Part shown: one piece after another, positions 34,868-43,150 of the stretch | How the letters are laid out: each line of letters opens with the position of its first letter | Numbering within the stretch: the stretch's first letter is position 1 | DNA from: Comamonas sp. KCTC 72670 | GTDB taxonomy: Bacteria > Myxococcota > Myxococcia > Myxococcales > Myxococcaceae | DNA length: 64,000 nucleotides | Direction of reading: 5' to 3' | Assembly (NCBI GenBank): GCA_014656495.1 | Contig: BNCN01000008.1 | Span: forward strand, 343,600-407,599 | Made by a program: the position numbers and the translations under genes | Notes under the pieces: model-generated | The model's input: only the letters and a program-made list of their open reading frames with translations | What the model was told of the DNA's origin: nothing | Databases searched by the model: none

Positions 34868-35839
34868 TCACCAGGCGTAGTCCTCGGGCGCGGGCTTGTG
34901 GCCCGGGAAGATGTCATCCAACCGTGACAAGGATTTTGCATCGAGTGTGACATCGAGCGCACGGATGGCGGAGTCGAGCTGCGCGGACGTCCTCGGCCCG
35001 ATGATGGGCGCGGTCACCGCGGGCTGGTGGAGGAGCCACGCCAGGGCGACGTCTCCGGGCGCATGCCCGAGTTCTCCGGCGAGGGCTTCGTAGCGCTCGA
35101 TGCGGTCGCGGTGCTTCTCCAGGGCTTCCTTGGCGCGTCCCTCGAGCCGGCGCTTGCCTTCGCGTTCCTTGCGGAGCACGCCGCCCAGGAGCCCGCCCTG
35201 GAGTGGAGACCAGGGGAGGAGGCCCACGCCGTGGAACTGCGCGGAGGGAATCACCTCCAACTCCACGGTGCGCGCCATCAGGTTGTAGAGGGACTGCTCG
35301 CTGACGAGCCCGGTGAAGTTGCGGCGCGCCGCCACGGCCTGGGCCTGGGCGATGTGCCAGCCGGCGAAGTTGCTGCTGCCCGCGTAGAGCACCTTGCCCT
35401 GGGCGACGGCCACTTCCATGGCCTGCCAGATTTCATCCCAGGGCGTGGCGCGGTCGACGTGGTGGAACTGGTAGAGGTCGACGTAGTCGGTGCGCAGCCG
35501 CTTCAGGCTGGCGTCCAGCGCGCGGCGGATGTTGAGCGCGGACAGCTTGCCCTCGTTGGGCCAGTCTCCCATGGGGGCGTAGAGCTTGGTCGCGAGCACG
35601 GTGCGCTCGCGGCGCCGGCCCCCCTTCGCGAACCAGTTGCCGATGACCTCCTCGGTGCGGCCCTTGTTCTCGCCGAAGCCGTAGACGTTGGCCGTGTCGA
35701 AGAAGTTGATGCCGTGGTCGAGCGCGGCATCCATGATGGCGTGCGACTCGGGCTCCTCGGCCGTCCAGCCGAAGTTCATCGTGCCAAGGCACAGCCGGCT
35801 GACGGACAGCCCAGAACGGCCCAGTTGGGTGTACTTCAT
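34868..35839 (-). CDS. Aldo/keto reductase
   Basis: 323 residues, TIM-barrel NADPH-dependent oxidoreductase. Visible: N-terminal LGRSGLSVSRLCLGTMNFG, Asp/Tyr of the tetrad in NFFDTANVYGFGENKGRTEEVIG, LATKLYAP (Lys), LYQFHHVD (His) and the C-terminal cofactor loop APIIGPRTSAQLDSAI. Reduces aldehydes or ketones; substrate unknown. Similar to the AKR group often annotated as general stress or voltage-channel beta-like proteins. Monocistronic, ~200 nt from the next gene. Confidence 0.93.
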   Translation of the reverse strand: MKYTQLGRSGLSVSRLCLGTMNFGWTAEEPESHAIMDAALDHGINFFDTANVYGFGENKGRTEEVIGNWFAKGGRRRERTVLATKLYAPMGDWPNEGKLSALNIRRALDASLKRLRTDYVDLYQFHHVDRATPWDEIWQAMEVAVAQGKVLYAGSSNFAGWHIAQAQAVAARRNFTGLVSEQSLYNLMARTVELEVIPSAQFHGVGLLPWSPLQGGLLGGVLRKEREGKRRLEGRAKEALEKHRDRIERYEALAGELGHAPGDVALAWLLHQPAVTAPIIGPRTSAQLDSAIRALDVTLDAKSLSRLDDIFPGHKPAPEDYAW

Positions 35840-36026
35840 GGCGACTCCTCACGGGCCGGTAGCGCGCGCCTTCCACGGCGGGCGGCCCGGCCGTTCGCCG
35901 CCCCGTGGGGATGCGGCCATTGAGGGCATTGGCGGCGGAGTCTGGCCAGGGATTTGCGGCGGGCCGGGCGCCGGGTGTCGGGCAGCCAACCGGCGCCGGT
36001 TCGAAGCCGGGGGGCGAAACGAAGAA

Positions 36027-36055
36027 TGGGCCACCGCCATGAAGGCAGTGGCCCA
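36027..36055 (-). terminator. Rho-independent terminator after the metalloprotease
   Basis: TGGGCCAC (36027-36034) and GTGGCCCA (36048-36055) form an 8-bp stem with a 13-nt loop, 27 nt past the protease stop; on the minus strand it is followed by TTCTTCGTTTCG, a T-rich tail. Confidence 0.7.
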
Positions 36056-36081
36056 CCGGTACGGCGGATGGACGCGGGCGC

Positions 36082-36891
36082 TTACGGGTACAGCGCGCGG
36101 GCGCCGCTGCGGTCGGTGCTGGTCAGCACCAGGTCACCCGTCTGGGTGCCGCTGCACTGCGGGTAGTGCATGACGGAGCTGGCGTCATACGGCGTCAGCG
36201 CGCGCCAGGCGTTGTCCTCGTAGCAGCCCGTGGTGGTGAGGCGGGTGTGCTCATGGCGGAAGCCCAGCACGTGGCCCAGCTCGTGGCGAATCACGCCTTC
36301 CAGCGTCCAGGGCGAGATGTTCCGGAACGACGACGTCGAGATGATGACGTTGGAGTCGCGGCGGCCGTAGTTGGGGAAGAAGGCGCGCGCCAGGTACTGG
36401 GCCGAGTTGGTCTGGTTCACGTCGAACACGACGTTGTTGTTGCGGTTGGTGCAGTTGGAGTCCTGGGAGCTGACGTGCACGAACTTCACGTTCGCCGCCG
36501 CCTCCCACTCCGCCGCGGCGCTCCGCATCGCGTTGACCACGCGCGTGTAGTGGGTGCCGAACTTGGTGCTCACGCAATAGGTGAGGTTGAGCGCCTGGCT
36601 GGCGGTCCATTTGATGTCCCGCCCGCCGCTGTAATACACGGCCAGCGAGTCCCGCTGGGTGCCGATGCCGCTGACCGCCTGCTCGTAGAACTCGCGCAGC
36701 TCCGACTCGGTGGGCAGGAAGATGTCACCGTCGACGACGAAGCCTCCCGACTCCGGCTCCTGGTGCGCGCTGGCGCGGAACTCCTCGAAGGAGACCTGCT
36801 GCGTGTCCTGCGTCTCGGGCTCGGGCGTGCCGCACGCGGAGCCCAGGATGGAGAGACCTGCCAGAAGCGCGACGGAGTGAAACTTGACCAT
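36082..36891 (-). CDS. HExxH zinc metalloprotease (metzincin-type), lipoprotein
   Basis: 269 residues. Lipobox ends at Cys20 (ILGSAC). Metzincin signature HELGHVLGFRHEH (zinc ligands His203, His207, His213) and Met-turn SVMHYP (Met241) are present. Cys residues at TYC, SNC, TGC and PQC may form disulfides. A ~100-residue acidic segment after the anchor (about 20-100) could be a pro-region. Related to astacin/matrixin-like bacterial proteases; likely a surface protease of this predatory-type organism. Start 36891 chosen for the signal peptide. Confidence 0.88.
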   Translation of the reverse strand: MVKFHSVALLAGLSILGSACGTPEPETQDTQQVSFEEFRASAHQEPESGGFVVDGDIFLPTESELREFYEQAVSGIGTQRDSLAVYYSGGRDIKWTASQALNLTYCVSTKFGTHYTRVVNAMRSAAAEWEAAANVKFVHVSSQDSNCTNRNNNVVFDVNQTNSAQYLARAFFPNYGRRDSNVIISTSSFRNISPWTLEGVIRHELGHVLGFRHEHTRLTTTGCYEDNAWRALTPYDASSVMHYPQCSGTQTGDLVLTSTDRSGARALYP

Positions 36892-37087
36892 GGAGACCAC
36901 CCTCGGAGCGAATTCTCGGAAATGAAACAAAAAGCGAGAAGAAGACCCCAGGGCCGGTTTTTCGGACACACAGGTTCACGAGAATTCTGAACCGCTCGGA
37001 AAAGGGGCGGTCGATTTTCGGGACTATCGTTCGACCACGGATGCAGGGAGGCTCTTCTCCCCCGCGTCCGTGAGTGAGAAACGACCC

Positions 37088-37450
37088 ATGAAGTACCTGT
37101 TGATGATCTACGAGAACGAGAAGGCCTTCGAGTCGCTGCCCGAGGCCGATGTCCAACGGGTGATGGGGGAGTACGCCACCTTCACCGAGGCCCTCCATTC
37201 GAGCGGAAACTTCGTGGCGGGCGAGGAGCTGGAGCCCACCACGGCGGCCACCACCGTGCGCATCCGCGACGGCAAGCGCCTGACGACGGACGGCCCCTTC
37301 GCCGAGACGCGGGAGCAGCTGGGCGGCTTCTTCCTGGTGGAGGCGCGGGACCTGGACGAGGCCATCGGCATCGCCTCGCGCATCCCGAGCGCGCGCCATG
37401 GCTCCATCGAGGTGCGACCGGTGCGGGAGTTCACCCCGCCGGAGGCCTGA
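37088..37450 (+). CDS. DGPF/YCII-related protein, ECF42 partner
   Basis: 120 residues of the YCII-like fold: MKYLLMIYENE opening, the family hallmark TTDGPFAETREQLGGFFLVEA, and an AIGIASRIPSARHGSIEVRPV end. DGPF proteins are the typical neighbours of ECF42 sigma factors. The gene lies 27 nt before the sigma gene on the same strand, so they form an operon. Biochemical role unknown. Confidence 0.93.
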   Translation: MKYLLMIYENEKAFESLPEADVQRVMGEYATFTEALHSSGNFVAGEELEPTTAATTVRIRDGKRLTTDGPFAETREQLGGFFLVEARDLDEAIGIASRIPSARHGSIEVRPVREFTPPEA

Positions 37451-37477
37451 CGCCGGTCCGGGCTGGCCACGCGTGTG

Positions 37478-38734
37478 ATGACGGACCCCGCCGCCATTCT
37501 CGAACGGGTGCACCGCGAGGACTATGGGCGCCTCGTGGCCACGCTCATCCGCGCGCTGGACGGTGACTTCAGCGCGGCGGAGGAGGTGGTGCAGGAGGCC
37601 TTCACCGCCGCGTTGACGCAGTGGCCTCGGGAGGGCGTGCCGCGCGAGCCGGCCGCGTGGCTGATGCGTGCGGCGCGCAACAAGGCGGTGGACCGTGCCC
37701 GCCGCGCCTCGCGGCTGGGGACGCGGGTGGGGGAATTGGAGGTGGTGGCGCGCATCGAGCAGGCGCTGGCGCCGATTCCCGACGGGGCGGGCTGGCAGTC
37801 GGTGCCCGACGATTCGTTGCGGCTGCTCTTCACGTGCTGCCATCCCGCCCTGTCGAGTGAGTCCCAGGTGGCGCTCGCGCTGCGCTGTCTTTGTGGCCTG
37901 ACGACCGAGGAGATTGCTCGCGCGTTCCTCGTGTCTCCGGCCACGCTGGCCCAGCGGTTGGTGCGAGCGCAGCGAAAGATTCGCACTGCGCGCATCCCCT
38001 ACGTCGTCCCGGAGCCGGAGGCGTTGGCCGAGCGCACCGAGGGGGTGCTGCACACGCTCTACCTCGTCTTTTCGGAGGGGTACGCGGCCACGGATGGGCC
38101 GGCGCTGCTTCGGGTGGACCTCTGCGAAGAGGCGCTGCGGCTGGCCCGGCTGGCGCGGTCGCTGCTGCCTCGGGATGCGGAGGTGGCTTCCCTGCACGCG
38201 CTGATGTTGCTGCACCATGCCCGCCGCCGCGCGCGCGTCGCGGCGGACGGTGGATTGGTGTTGCTGGACCGGCAGGACCGGACGCTCTGGGACCGTGAAC
38301 AGCTGGCGGAAGGGCTCGCGGAGCTGGAGGCCGCGCTCGCGATGGGGGCCCGGGGCGGGTACACCGTGCAGGCGGCCATCGCGGCGCTGCACGCCCAGGC
38401 GCCGCGCGCGGAGGACACGGATTGGGCGCAGATTGCGTCGCTGTATGAGCGCCTGTGCGTGCTGACACCCGGGCCGGTGGTCGCGCTGAACCATGCGGCG
38501 GCGGTGGCGATGGCGCGGGGCCCCGCGCAGGGGCTCGCGCTGGTGGATGATTTGGAGGCCTCGGGCCGGCTGGCGGACTACCACCTGCTGCCCGCCGCGC
38601 GCGCGGACCTGCTGCGGCGCCTGGGCCGCGTGGCCGAGGCCGCGGCGGCGTACCGGCGGGCGCTGGCGCTGGTCCGCACCGCGCCGGAGCGGCGCTTCCT
38701 GGAGGAACGGCTGCGCGAACTGGGCGCGGGGTGA
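37478..38734 (+). CDS. RNA polymerase ECF42-type sigma factor with long C-terminal extension
   Basis: 418 residues. Sigma-2 region (about 10-80: YGRLVATLIRALDGDFSAAEEVVQEAF, AWLMRAARNKAVDRARR), a sigma-4 region (CLCGLTTEEIARAFLVSPATLAQRLVRAQRKIR), and the ECF42 feature DDSLRLLFTCCHPAL between. The C-terminal ~230 residues are the helical, TPR-like extension (DUF6596 type: LYLVFSEGYAATDG) that ECF42 proteins need for activity. No anti-sigma gene is present, as expected for this group. GTG at 37475 is an alternative start. Confidence 0.92.
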   Translation: MTDPAAILERVHREDYGRLVATLIRALDGDFSAAEEVVQEAFTAALTQWPREGVPREPAAWLMRAARNKAVDRARRASRLGTRVGELEVVARIEQALAPIPDGAGWQSVPDDSLRLLFTCCHPALSSESQVALALRCLCGLTTEEIARAFLVSPATLAQRLVRAQRKIRTARIPYVVPEPEALAERTEGVLHTLYLVFSEGYAATDGPALLRVDLCEEALRLARLARSLLPRDAEVASLHALMLLHHARRRARVAADGGLVLLDRQDRTLWDREQLAEGLAELEAALAMGARGGYTVQAAIAALHAQAPRAEDTDWAQIASLYERLCVLTPGPVVALNHAAAVAMARGPAQGLALVDDLEASGRLADYHLLPAARADLLRRLGRVAEAAAAYRRALALVRTAPERRFLEERLRELGAG

Positions 38735-38789
38735 GTCGCCGGAGCGGCTCTGGCTGTCTCGGCCGCGCGTCACCGGCATGTCGGGCGCG

Positions 38790-39063
38790 GCGCATGGGCC
38801 TTGATGGGGCGACGCCGTGGGTGCCACGCGTCCGGATGACGGCCGACGAAACCCTCGTGCTGTTGAACGCGGCCATCGCCGACCTGGGCATCGTCTGCCT
38901 GCCGGAGACGCTCGCCCGCGCGGACGTGGCTGCGGGGCGGTTGGTCCACGTGTTGCCGGCTTGGACCGCCGGCACGGTGACGACGACGCCGCATCGCAGG
39001 GGCCAGCTTCCCTCCGTGCGCGCCGTCATCGACTTCCTGATGGAGGGGGCGGGGGACGGGTGA
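38790..39063 (+). pseudogene. LysR-family regulator, C-terminal remnant
   Basis: The 456-nt gap between the sigma gene and the hydrolase is mostly occupied by a frame whose translation (LLNAAIADLGIVCLPETLAR, then GRLVHVLPAWTAG and a closing RAVIDFLMEG) is the end of a LysR substrate-binding domain. No HTH or first effector half exists upstream; the sigma gene occupies that position. Frame is open from about 38731, with doubtful sequence before 38790. So this is a 5'-truncated, non-functional copy. Confidence 0.75.
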
Positions 39064-39190
39064 GGGGCGCTGCCCACGCGCCGCCCGTGCGCTCGCCCCG
39101 GAGGGCGGGACTTCTCGGCGGGCTTCGGCCCGGCAGGCTGGTTGTTTGAATCCCACCGCGCCCGACGGACCTTCTGCCTGGGAGGACGCG

Positions 39191-40438
39191 ATGGGCGAAG
39201 CCACCACGACCCTGGGCTCCACCGGCGCGGGGGTGCCTCGGCGCTTCTTCGAGGACCCGGACTTCGACTTCGAGGCCCGGCTCGCGCTCGGGCTCGCCGC
39301 GCAGGGCGTGGGCGACGTGGGGCAGGTGTTGGCGACGCTCGCGGCCATCGAGGACGGCAGCGCGGACGGTTGGTTCCGTGCCTGGCGCTCTCGGGCGGAG
39401 CGGCTTCGCGCGGAGGCGGAGGCCAGCGCGGCCCGCGGACAGGCCGAGCGGACGCGCTGGGCCTTCCTGGCCGCGTCGGAGGCCTACTCCCGCGCCCTGG
39501 TCTTCACCACGGGCATGGCCGACCCGCGCGTCCTGGCGCCGACCTTCTCCCTGCACCGGAAGTGTTGGGACGCCTTCATCGCGCACTCCGGGGGCTGCTT
39601 CACGCGGTTGGACATTCCCTACGAAGGTGGGGCGCTCCCCGGGTACCTGTTGCGGCCCGATGCCACGGGCGCGGCCCGTCCCACGCTGGTGCTGACGAAC
39701 GGCAGCGACGGCTCGCTCACGGCGCTGTGGGGGGCGGGCGTCGCGGGCGCGCTGCGGCGAGGCTTCAATGCCTTTGTCTATGACGGGCCCGGTCAGCAGT
39801 CCGTGTTGTTCGAGAAGGGCATTCCCTTCCGGCCGGACTGGGAGGCCGTGCTCATCCCCGTGGTCGACACGCTGGTGGCTCGCGCGGACGTGGAGGCCCA
39901 GGCCTTGCTGGCCTACGGCATCAGTCAGGCGGGTTTCTGGCTGCCCCGGGCGCTGGCCTTCGAGCACCGCTTCGCCGCCGCCGTGGCGGACCCAGGGGTC
40001 ATGGACGTCTCCACGTCATGGACGTCGAACCTGCCGCCGGAGCTCGTCGCGTCGCTGCGCTCGGGGGACCGGGAGGCGTTCAACGCGGCGATGCGCGAAG
40101 CGGAGGCGGACCCGGTGCTGGAGCGCGTGCTGGCCTTCCGCAGCCGGCCCTATGGCATGCGGACGCCCTTCGACACCTTCACGGAGGTGTCCCGCTATCA
40201 CCTGCGGGACGTCGTGGACCGCATCTCCACGCCCCTGCTCATCACCGACCCGGATGACGAGCAGTTCTGGCCCGGTCAATCCCAGGCATTGTATCAAGCG
40301 TTGCCTGGGGAAAAGGTGCTCGCCCGTTTCGTTCGCGAAGATGGGGCTGACTTTCATTGTCAGCCCCTGGGCCGGACACAGACGGACGTGCGCATGTTCG
40401 ACTTCTTCGCAGAACACCTCGCGCGCCGTGTGCATTAG
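39191..40438 (+). CDS. Alpha/beta hydrolase (FrsA/DUF1100-like)
   Basis: 415 residues. N-terminal ~130 helical residues form a cap region, then the alpha/beta core: nucleophile Ser245 in AYGISQAGFW, Asp355/356 in LLITDPDDEQFW and His389 in GADFHCQPLGR form the likely triad. Resembles large esterase/hydrolases of the FrsA and 2,6-dihydroxypseudooxynicotine-hydrolase type; substrate unknown. Start at 39191 is preceded by GGGAGGACGCG; an in-frame TTG at 39146 is weaker. Confidence 0.85.
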   Translation: MGEATTTLGSTGAGVPRRFFEDPDFDFEARLALGLAAQGVGDVGQVLATLAAIEDGSADGWFRAWRSRAERLRAEAEASAARGQAERTRWAFLAASEAYSRALVFTTGMADPRVLAPTFSLHRKCWDAFIAHSGGCFTRLDIPYEGGALPGYLLRPDATGAARPTLVLTNGSDGSLTALWGAGVAGALRRGFNAFVYDGPGQQSVLFEKGIPFRPDWEAVLIPVVDTLVARADVEAQALLAYGISQAGFWLPRALAFEHRFAAAVADPGVMDVSTSWTSNLPPELVASLRSGDREAFNAAMREAEADPVLERVLAFRSRPYGMRTPFDTFTEVSRYHLRDVVDRISTPLLITDPDDEQFWPGQSQALYQALPGEKVLARFVREDGADFHCQPLGRTQTDVRMFDFFAEHLARRVH

Positions 40439-40460
40439 CGCGAGGCCATGGGGCTGATTC

Positions 40461-40781
40461 CTAGAGCGGGTCGCAGCCCAGGATGCAGTAGCGGACGTTG
40501 ATGAGCGTGCGCGTGTTCGTCGCGTTGGACCGGCATGCCGCGTACTGCGTGGCCTGCTGTCCGGGCTGACGTACCGAGCCGCAGCTCATGCAGGCCTGAA
40601 CGTTCTCGAGCCAATAGAAGAGGTCATTGTTCGGGCAGTGCGGGGGGATGCCCTGGGCCTGCTCGACGCTGTCCAGCGCCTCGGCGTCGGGCATGTCCAT
40701 GCTGGCGTCTTCGACGCCGCAAGCGGTGAGTGACAGGGCGAGAACGGCGGTCAGCGAGGCAACGAGACGCGAGGCGCGCAT
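40461..40781 (-). CDS. Small Cys-containing lipoprotein
   Basis: 106 residues: MRASRLVASLTAVLALSLTAC (acceptor Cys21), then a short acidic linker and a ~60-residue domain with six cysteines (PPHC, VQACMSC, YAAC, RYCILGC). No family recognised. GAAGGAG lies upstream. Convergent with the hydrolase gene; divergent from the ELWxSDGT gene with 243 nt between. Confidence 0.75.
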   Translation of the reverse strand: MRASRLVASLTAVLALSLTACGVEDASMDMPDAEALDSVEQAQGIPPHCPNNDLFYWLENVQACMSCGSVRQPGQQATQYAACRSNATNTRTLINVRYCILGCDPL

Positions 40782-41024
40782 GGACGGCTCCTTCCAGGGA
40801 TGGAAGGCGGGGATGATGCCTCATCCCCACGGCTCGCTGAAGAACGTGCCAGGTGTCGCAACGAGAGACAGTCGTGTCGTGACTTTTCATTGCAGCCATT
40901 CTTCGGGCCGAAGGGGTTCAAACAAATGTCCGGTCCTCCCCAGGCGCTCGTCCTCCGGGGCAGTGGCCGCACGCCACCTCACTTCCCACCGTCCCCGGGT
41001 TTCAGGGGCCGGCAAGGAGTGAAC

Positions 41025-42503
41025 ATGCGCGTAGGGGTTTGGTGTGCCCTGGTGGGGCTGAGTGGTCTGGGCTGTGGCGGCGTCGTGGAGGAGGTGAGCG
41101 CTCCGGAGGTGGCGCAGTCGCGGCAGTCCCAGGCGTGCGCGCCCGAAGCGGTCTACAAGGTGAAGGACATCCTGCCGCCGGACGCGCCGCTGCCGTCGCC
41201 GGGGGCACCGGTTCCTGACTGGCTGACCAACGTGCAGGGCACGCTCTTCTTCACGGCGAACCTCTATCCGGACCGCAGCATCTTGTGGCGCAGTGATGGC
41301 ACGTCCGAGGGCACGGTCCCCGTGAGGGAGTTCCTCGGAGCGGGGGCGGGCAGCCAGGGATTGGCCTCGCTCACCGCCGTGGGGACGCGGCTCTTCTTCC
41401 TGGTGAGTGATTCGCTCTTCGGCCGCGAGCTGTGGGTCAGCCATGGGACGGAGGCGGGGACGCGGCTCGTCCGGGACCTCGCTGCGGGGACCGCCAGCTC
41501 CTACCTGAGCGACCTCCAGGCCGTGGGGAATGTGCTGACCTTCTTCCGCCGGCCCACGGTGCCGGGGCCGTTGGAGTTGTGGCGGTCGGATGGAACGGAG
41601 GCGGGGACGTACCGGCTGAGGGACTTCGGGACGCAGTACAACCTGGTGCCCCATCTGCGTCCGGTTCCGGGGCAGCGGCTGTTCATCCTGCAAGACGCGG
41701 TGGATGGCACCGCGCTGTGGCGGACGGACGGCACCCCGGGTGGGACCGTGCTCGTCAAACGCCTGGATGCGGGGCAGGTCCCGATGATGGGCTCGGCGCA
41801 GACGGATGCGGGCTGGAGCGTGTTCATCCTGCATGACCAGGGCCCCATCACCGAGGTGTGGCGCACGGACGGCACGCCGGGCGGCACGGTGCGGCTGGAG
41901 TCGTTTGGTGGCTACCTGAGCCTGCTGGGCGCGCTGGGCGGCCATGTCTATCTGTCCGCCGCCACGCCGGAGGGCGCGGGCCTGCGAATCTCACGGGTGT
42001 CACTCGCGGGCGGCGGAAAGGCGACGGTGACGACGGTGCCCAACCGTTTCGCGGGCGAGCCCGGCGCGTGGCCCTTCGTCCAGACGTCCACCGTCGCGGG
42101 CGGGCGGCTCTACTGGTCCATGGGCATCGGCACGCCAGGACCCGCGCCGCGCGAGGTGAGCCTGTGGTCGACGGACGGCACGGCGAGCGGGACGTGGGAG
42201 CTCGGCCGGGGGCTCAACACCTCCGATGAGCACAGCTCTCCGCTGTTCAACACCGGGGCGGGGACCCTGCTCTTCAGCAACTCGGATGGCACGACGGGGC
42301 TGGAGCCGTGGGTGACGGATGGCACGCCCGGCCGCACGGGCCTGGTCGCGGACCTCTCGCCCCTGGGCGGCTCCCGGCCGGAGGCCTTCACTCGCGTGGG
42401 TAGCACCGTCTTCTTCCGGGCCTACTCCAACACGCGCGGTGACGCGCTGTGGGCCATGCCCGCGAACGTGACGTGCCCTACGCGGGAGGTGGACGCGCGC
42501 TGA
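41025..42503 (+). CDS. ELWxSDGTxxGT-repeat surface lipoprotein
   Basis: 492 residues. Signal peptide ends at a lipobox Cys17 (SGLGC). The body is a string of ~50-residue units each with an xLWxSDGTxxGT motif (ILWRSDGTSEGT, ELWVSHGTEAGT, ELWRSDGTEAGT, ALWRTDGTPGGT, EVWRTDGTPGGT, LWSTDGTASGT, PWVTDGTPGRT), a repeat found in secreted myxobacterial and delta-proteobacterial proteins and predicted to fold as a beta-propeller. Role unknown, perhaps adhesion. Start 41025 chosen for the signal peptide. Confidence 0.85.
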   Translation: MRVGVWCALVGLSGLGCGGVVEEVSAPEVAQSRQSQACAPEAVYKVKDILPPDAPLPSPGAPVPDWLTNVQGTLFFTANLYPDRSILWRSDGTSEGTVPVREFLGAGAGSQGLASLTAVGTRLFFLVSDSLFGRELWVSHGTEAGTRLVRDLAAGTASSYLSDLQAVGNVLTFFRRPTVPGPLELWRSDGTEAGTYRLRDFGTQYNLVPHLRPVPGQRLFILQDAVDGTALWRTDGTPGGTVLVKRLDAGQVPMMGSAQTDAGWSVFILHDQGPITEVWRTDGTPGGTVRLESFGGYLSLLGALGGHVYLSAATPEGAGLRISRVSLAGGGKATVTTVPNRFAGEPGAWPFVQTSTVAGGRLYWSMGIGTPGPAPREVSLWSTDGTASGTWELGRGLNTSDEHSSPLFNTGAGTLLFSNSDGTTGLEPWVTDGTPGRTGLVADLSPLGGSRPEAFTRVGSTVFFRAYSNTRGDALWAMPANVTCPTREVDAR

Positions 42504-42584
42504 AGCGCGGCGTGCGAACGACGCAGGCCCACCGGGGGGGGCGCGGAACAGGGCGCACCCGCCGGTTCGACCTCCGGGCGCGAC

Positions 42585-42604
42585 GCCCCCTCAAGCGAGG
42601 GGGC
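42585..42604. terminator. Hairpin between convergent genes
   Basis: GCCCCCTC (42585-42592) - AAGC - GAGGGGGC (42597-42604), perfect 8-bp stem with tetraloop. A second stem GCCTCAC (42603-42609) / GTGAGGC (42621-42627) overlaps it and the 3' end of the next gene. No T-run. Confidence 0.6.
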
Positions 42605-42617
42605 CTCACGGTGTGCC

Positions 42618-43007
42618 TCAGTGAGGCGTGATGCCGCGCTTCTCCAGCGGCGTCTCCGTGTAGAGGGACTTGTAGCCGGACGCGAGCGCGTTGACGGTGG
42701 AGCCGAAGGCCTCGACGCTGGCTTGCTTGAACTGGCCCTTCTTGACGCTCTCGAAGGCGTCCCGGCCGAAGTTCAGCGCCTCGCGCTGGTGCGCGTTGAC
42801 CTCGCTGCGGGCACCCGTCTCCACCTTCTTCACGTTGTCGATGACGCTCGCCTGCGAGCGCGCCGAGATGCCGATGTTGCCTCGGTCGAGAATCTGATTC
42901 ACGCCGCCGACCGCGTGGGCGTAGTCGCTCTTCTTGCCCTGCGTGGTCTGGTCGATCTGCTGCCGCATCGGATTCTGGAACGTGTGGTTGCTCTTGACCT
43001 TGAACAT
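42618..43007 (-). CDS. Hypothetical small helical protein
   Basis: 129 residues, no signal or membrane segment. Rich in Gln, Asn, Ser and Lys and predicted largely helical (VDNVKKVETGARSEV-type heptads at 60-75, FGRDAFESVKKGQFKQASVEAF). No Cys or Trp. No family recognised. The start at 43007 has GGGGGGAAG upstream. It precedes nothing in an operon; GH43 lies upstream on the same strand, 143 nt away. Confidence 0.65.
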   Translation of the reverse strand: MFKVKSNHTFQNPMRQQIDQTTQGKKSDYAHAVGGVNQILDRGNIGISARSQASVIDNVKKVETGARSEVNAHQREALNFGRDAFESVKKGQFKQASVEAFGSTVNALASGYKSLYTETPLEKRGITPH

Positions 43008-43150
43008 GGCGTCTTCCCCCCCAGGCGGCCTGGGCCGCCCGTAGCATGTGGTACGTGAAATGATTGTCGGGGCATGTGGGCGAGAGTTTCCTGGGGTGAT
43101 TATTTCGCCCACAAAAACGCCCATGTCGGGAAGCTGACGCCTGCCCAGGG

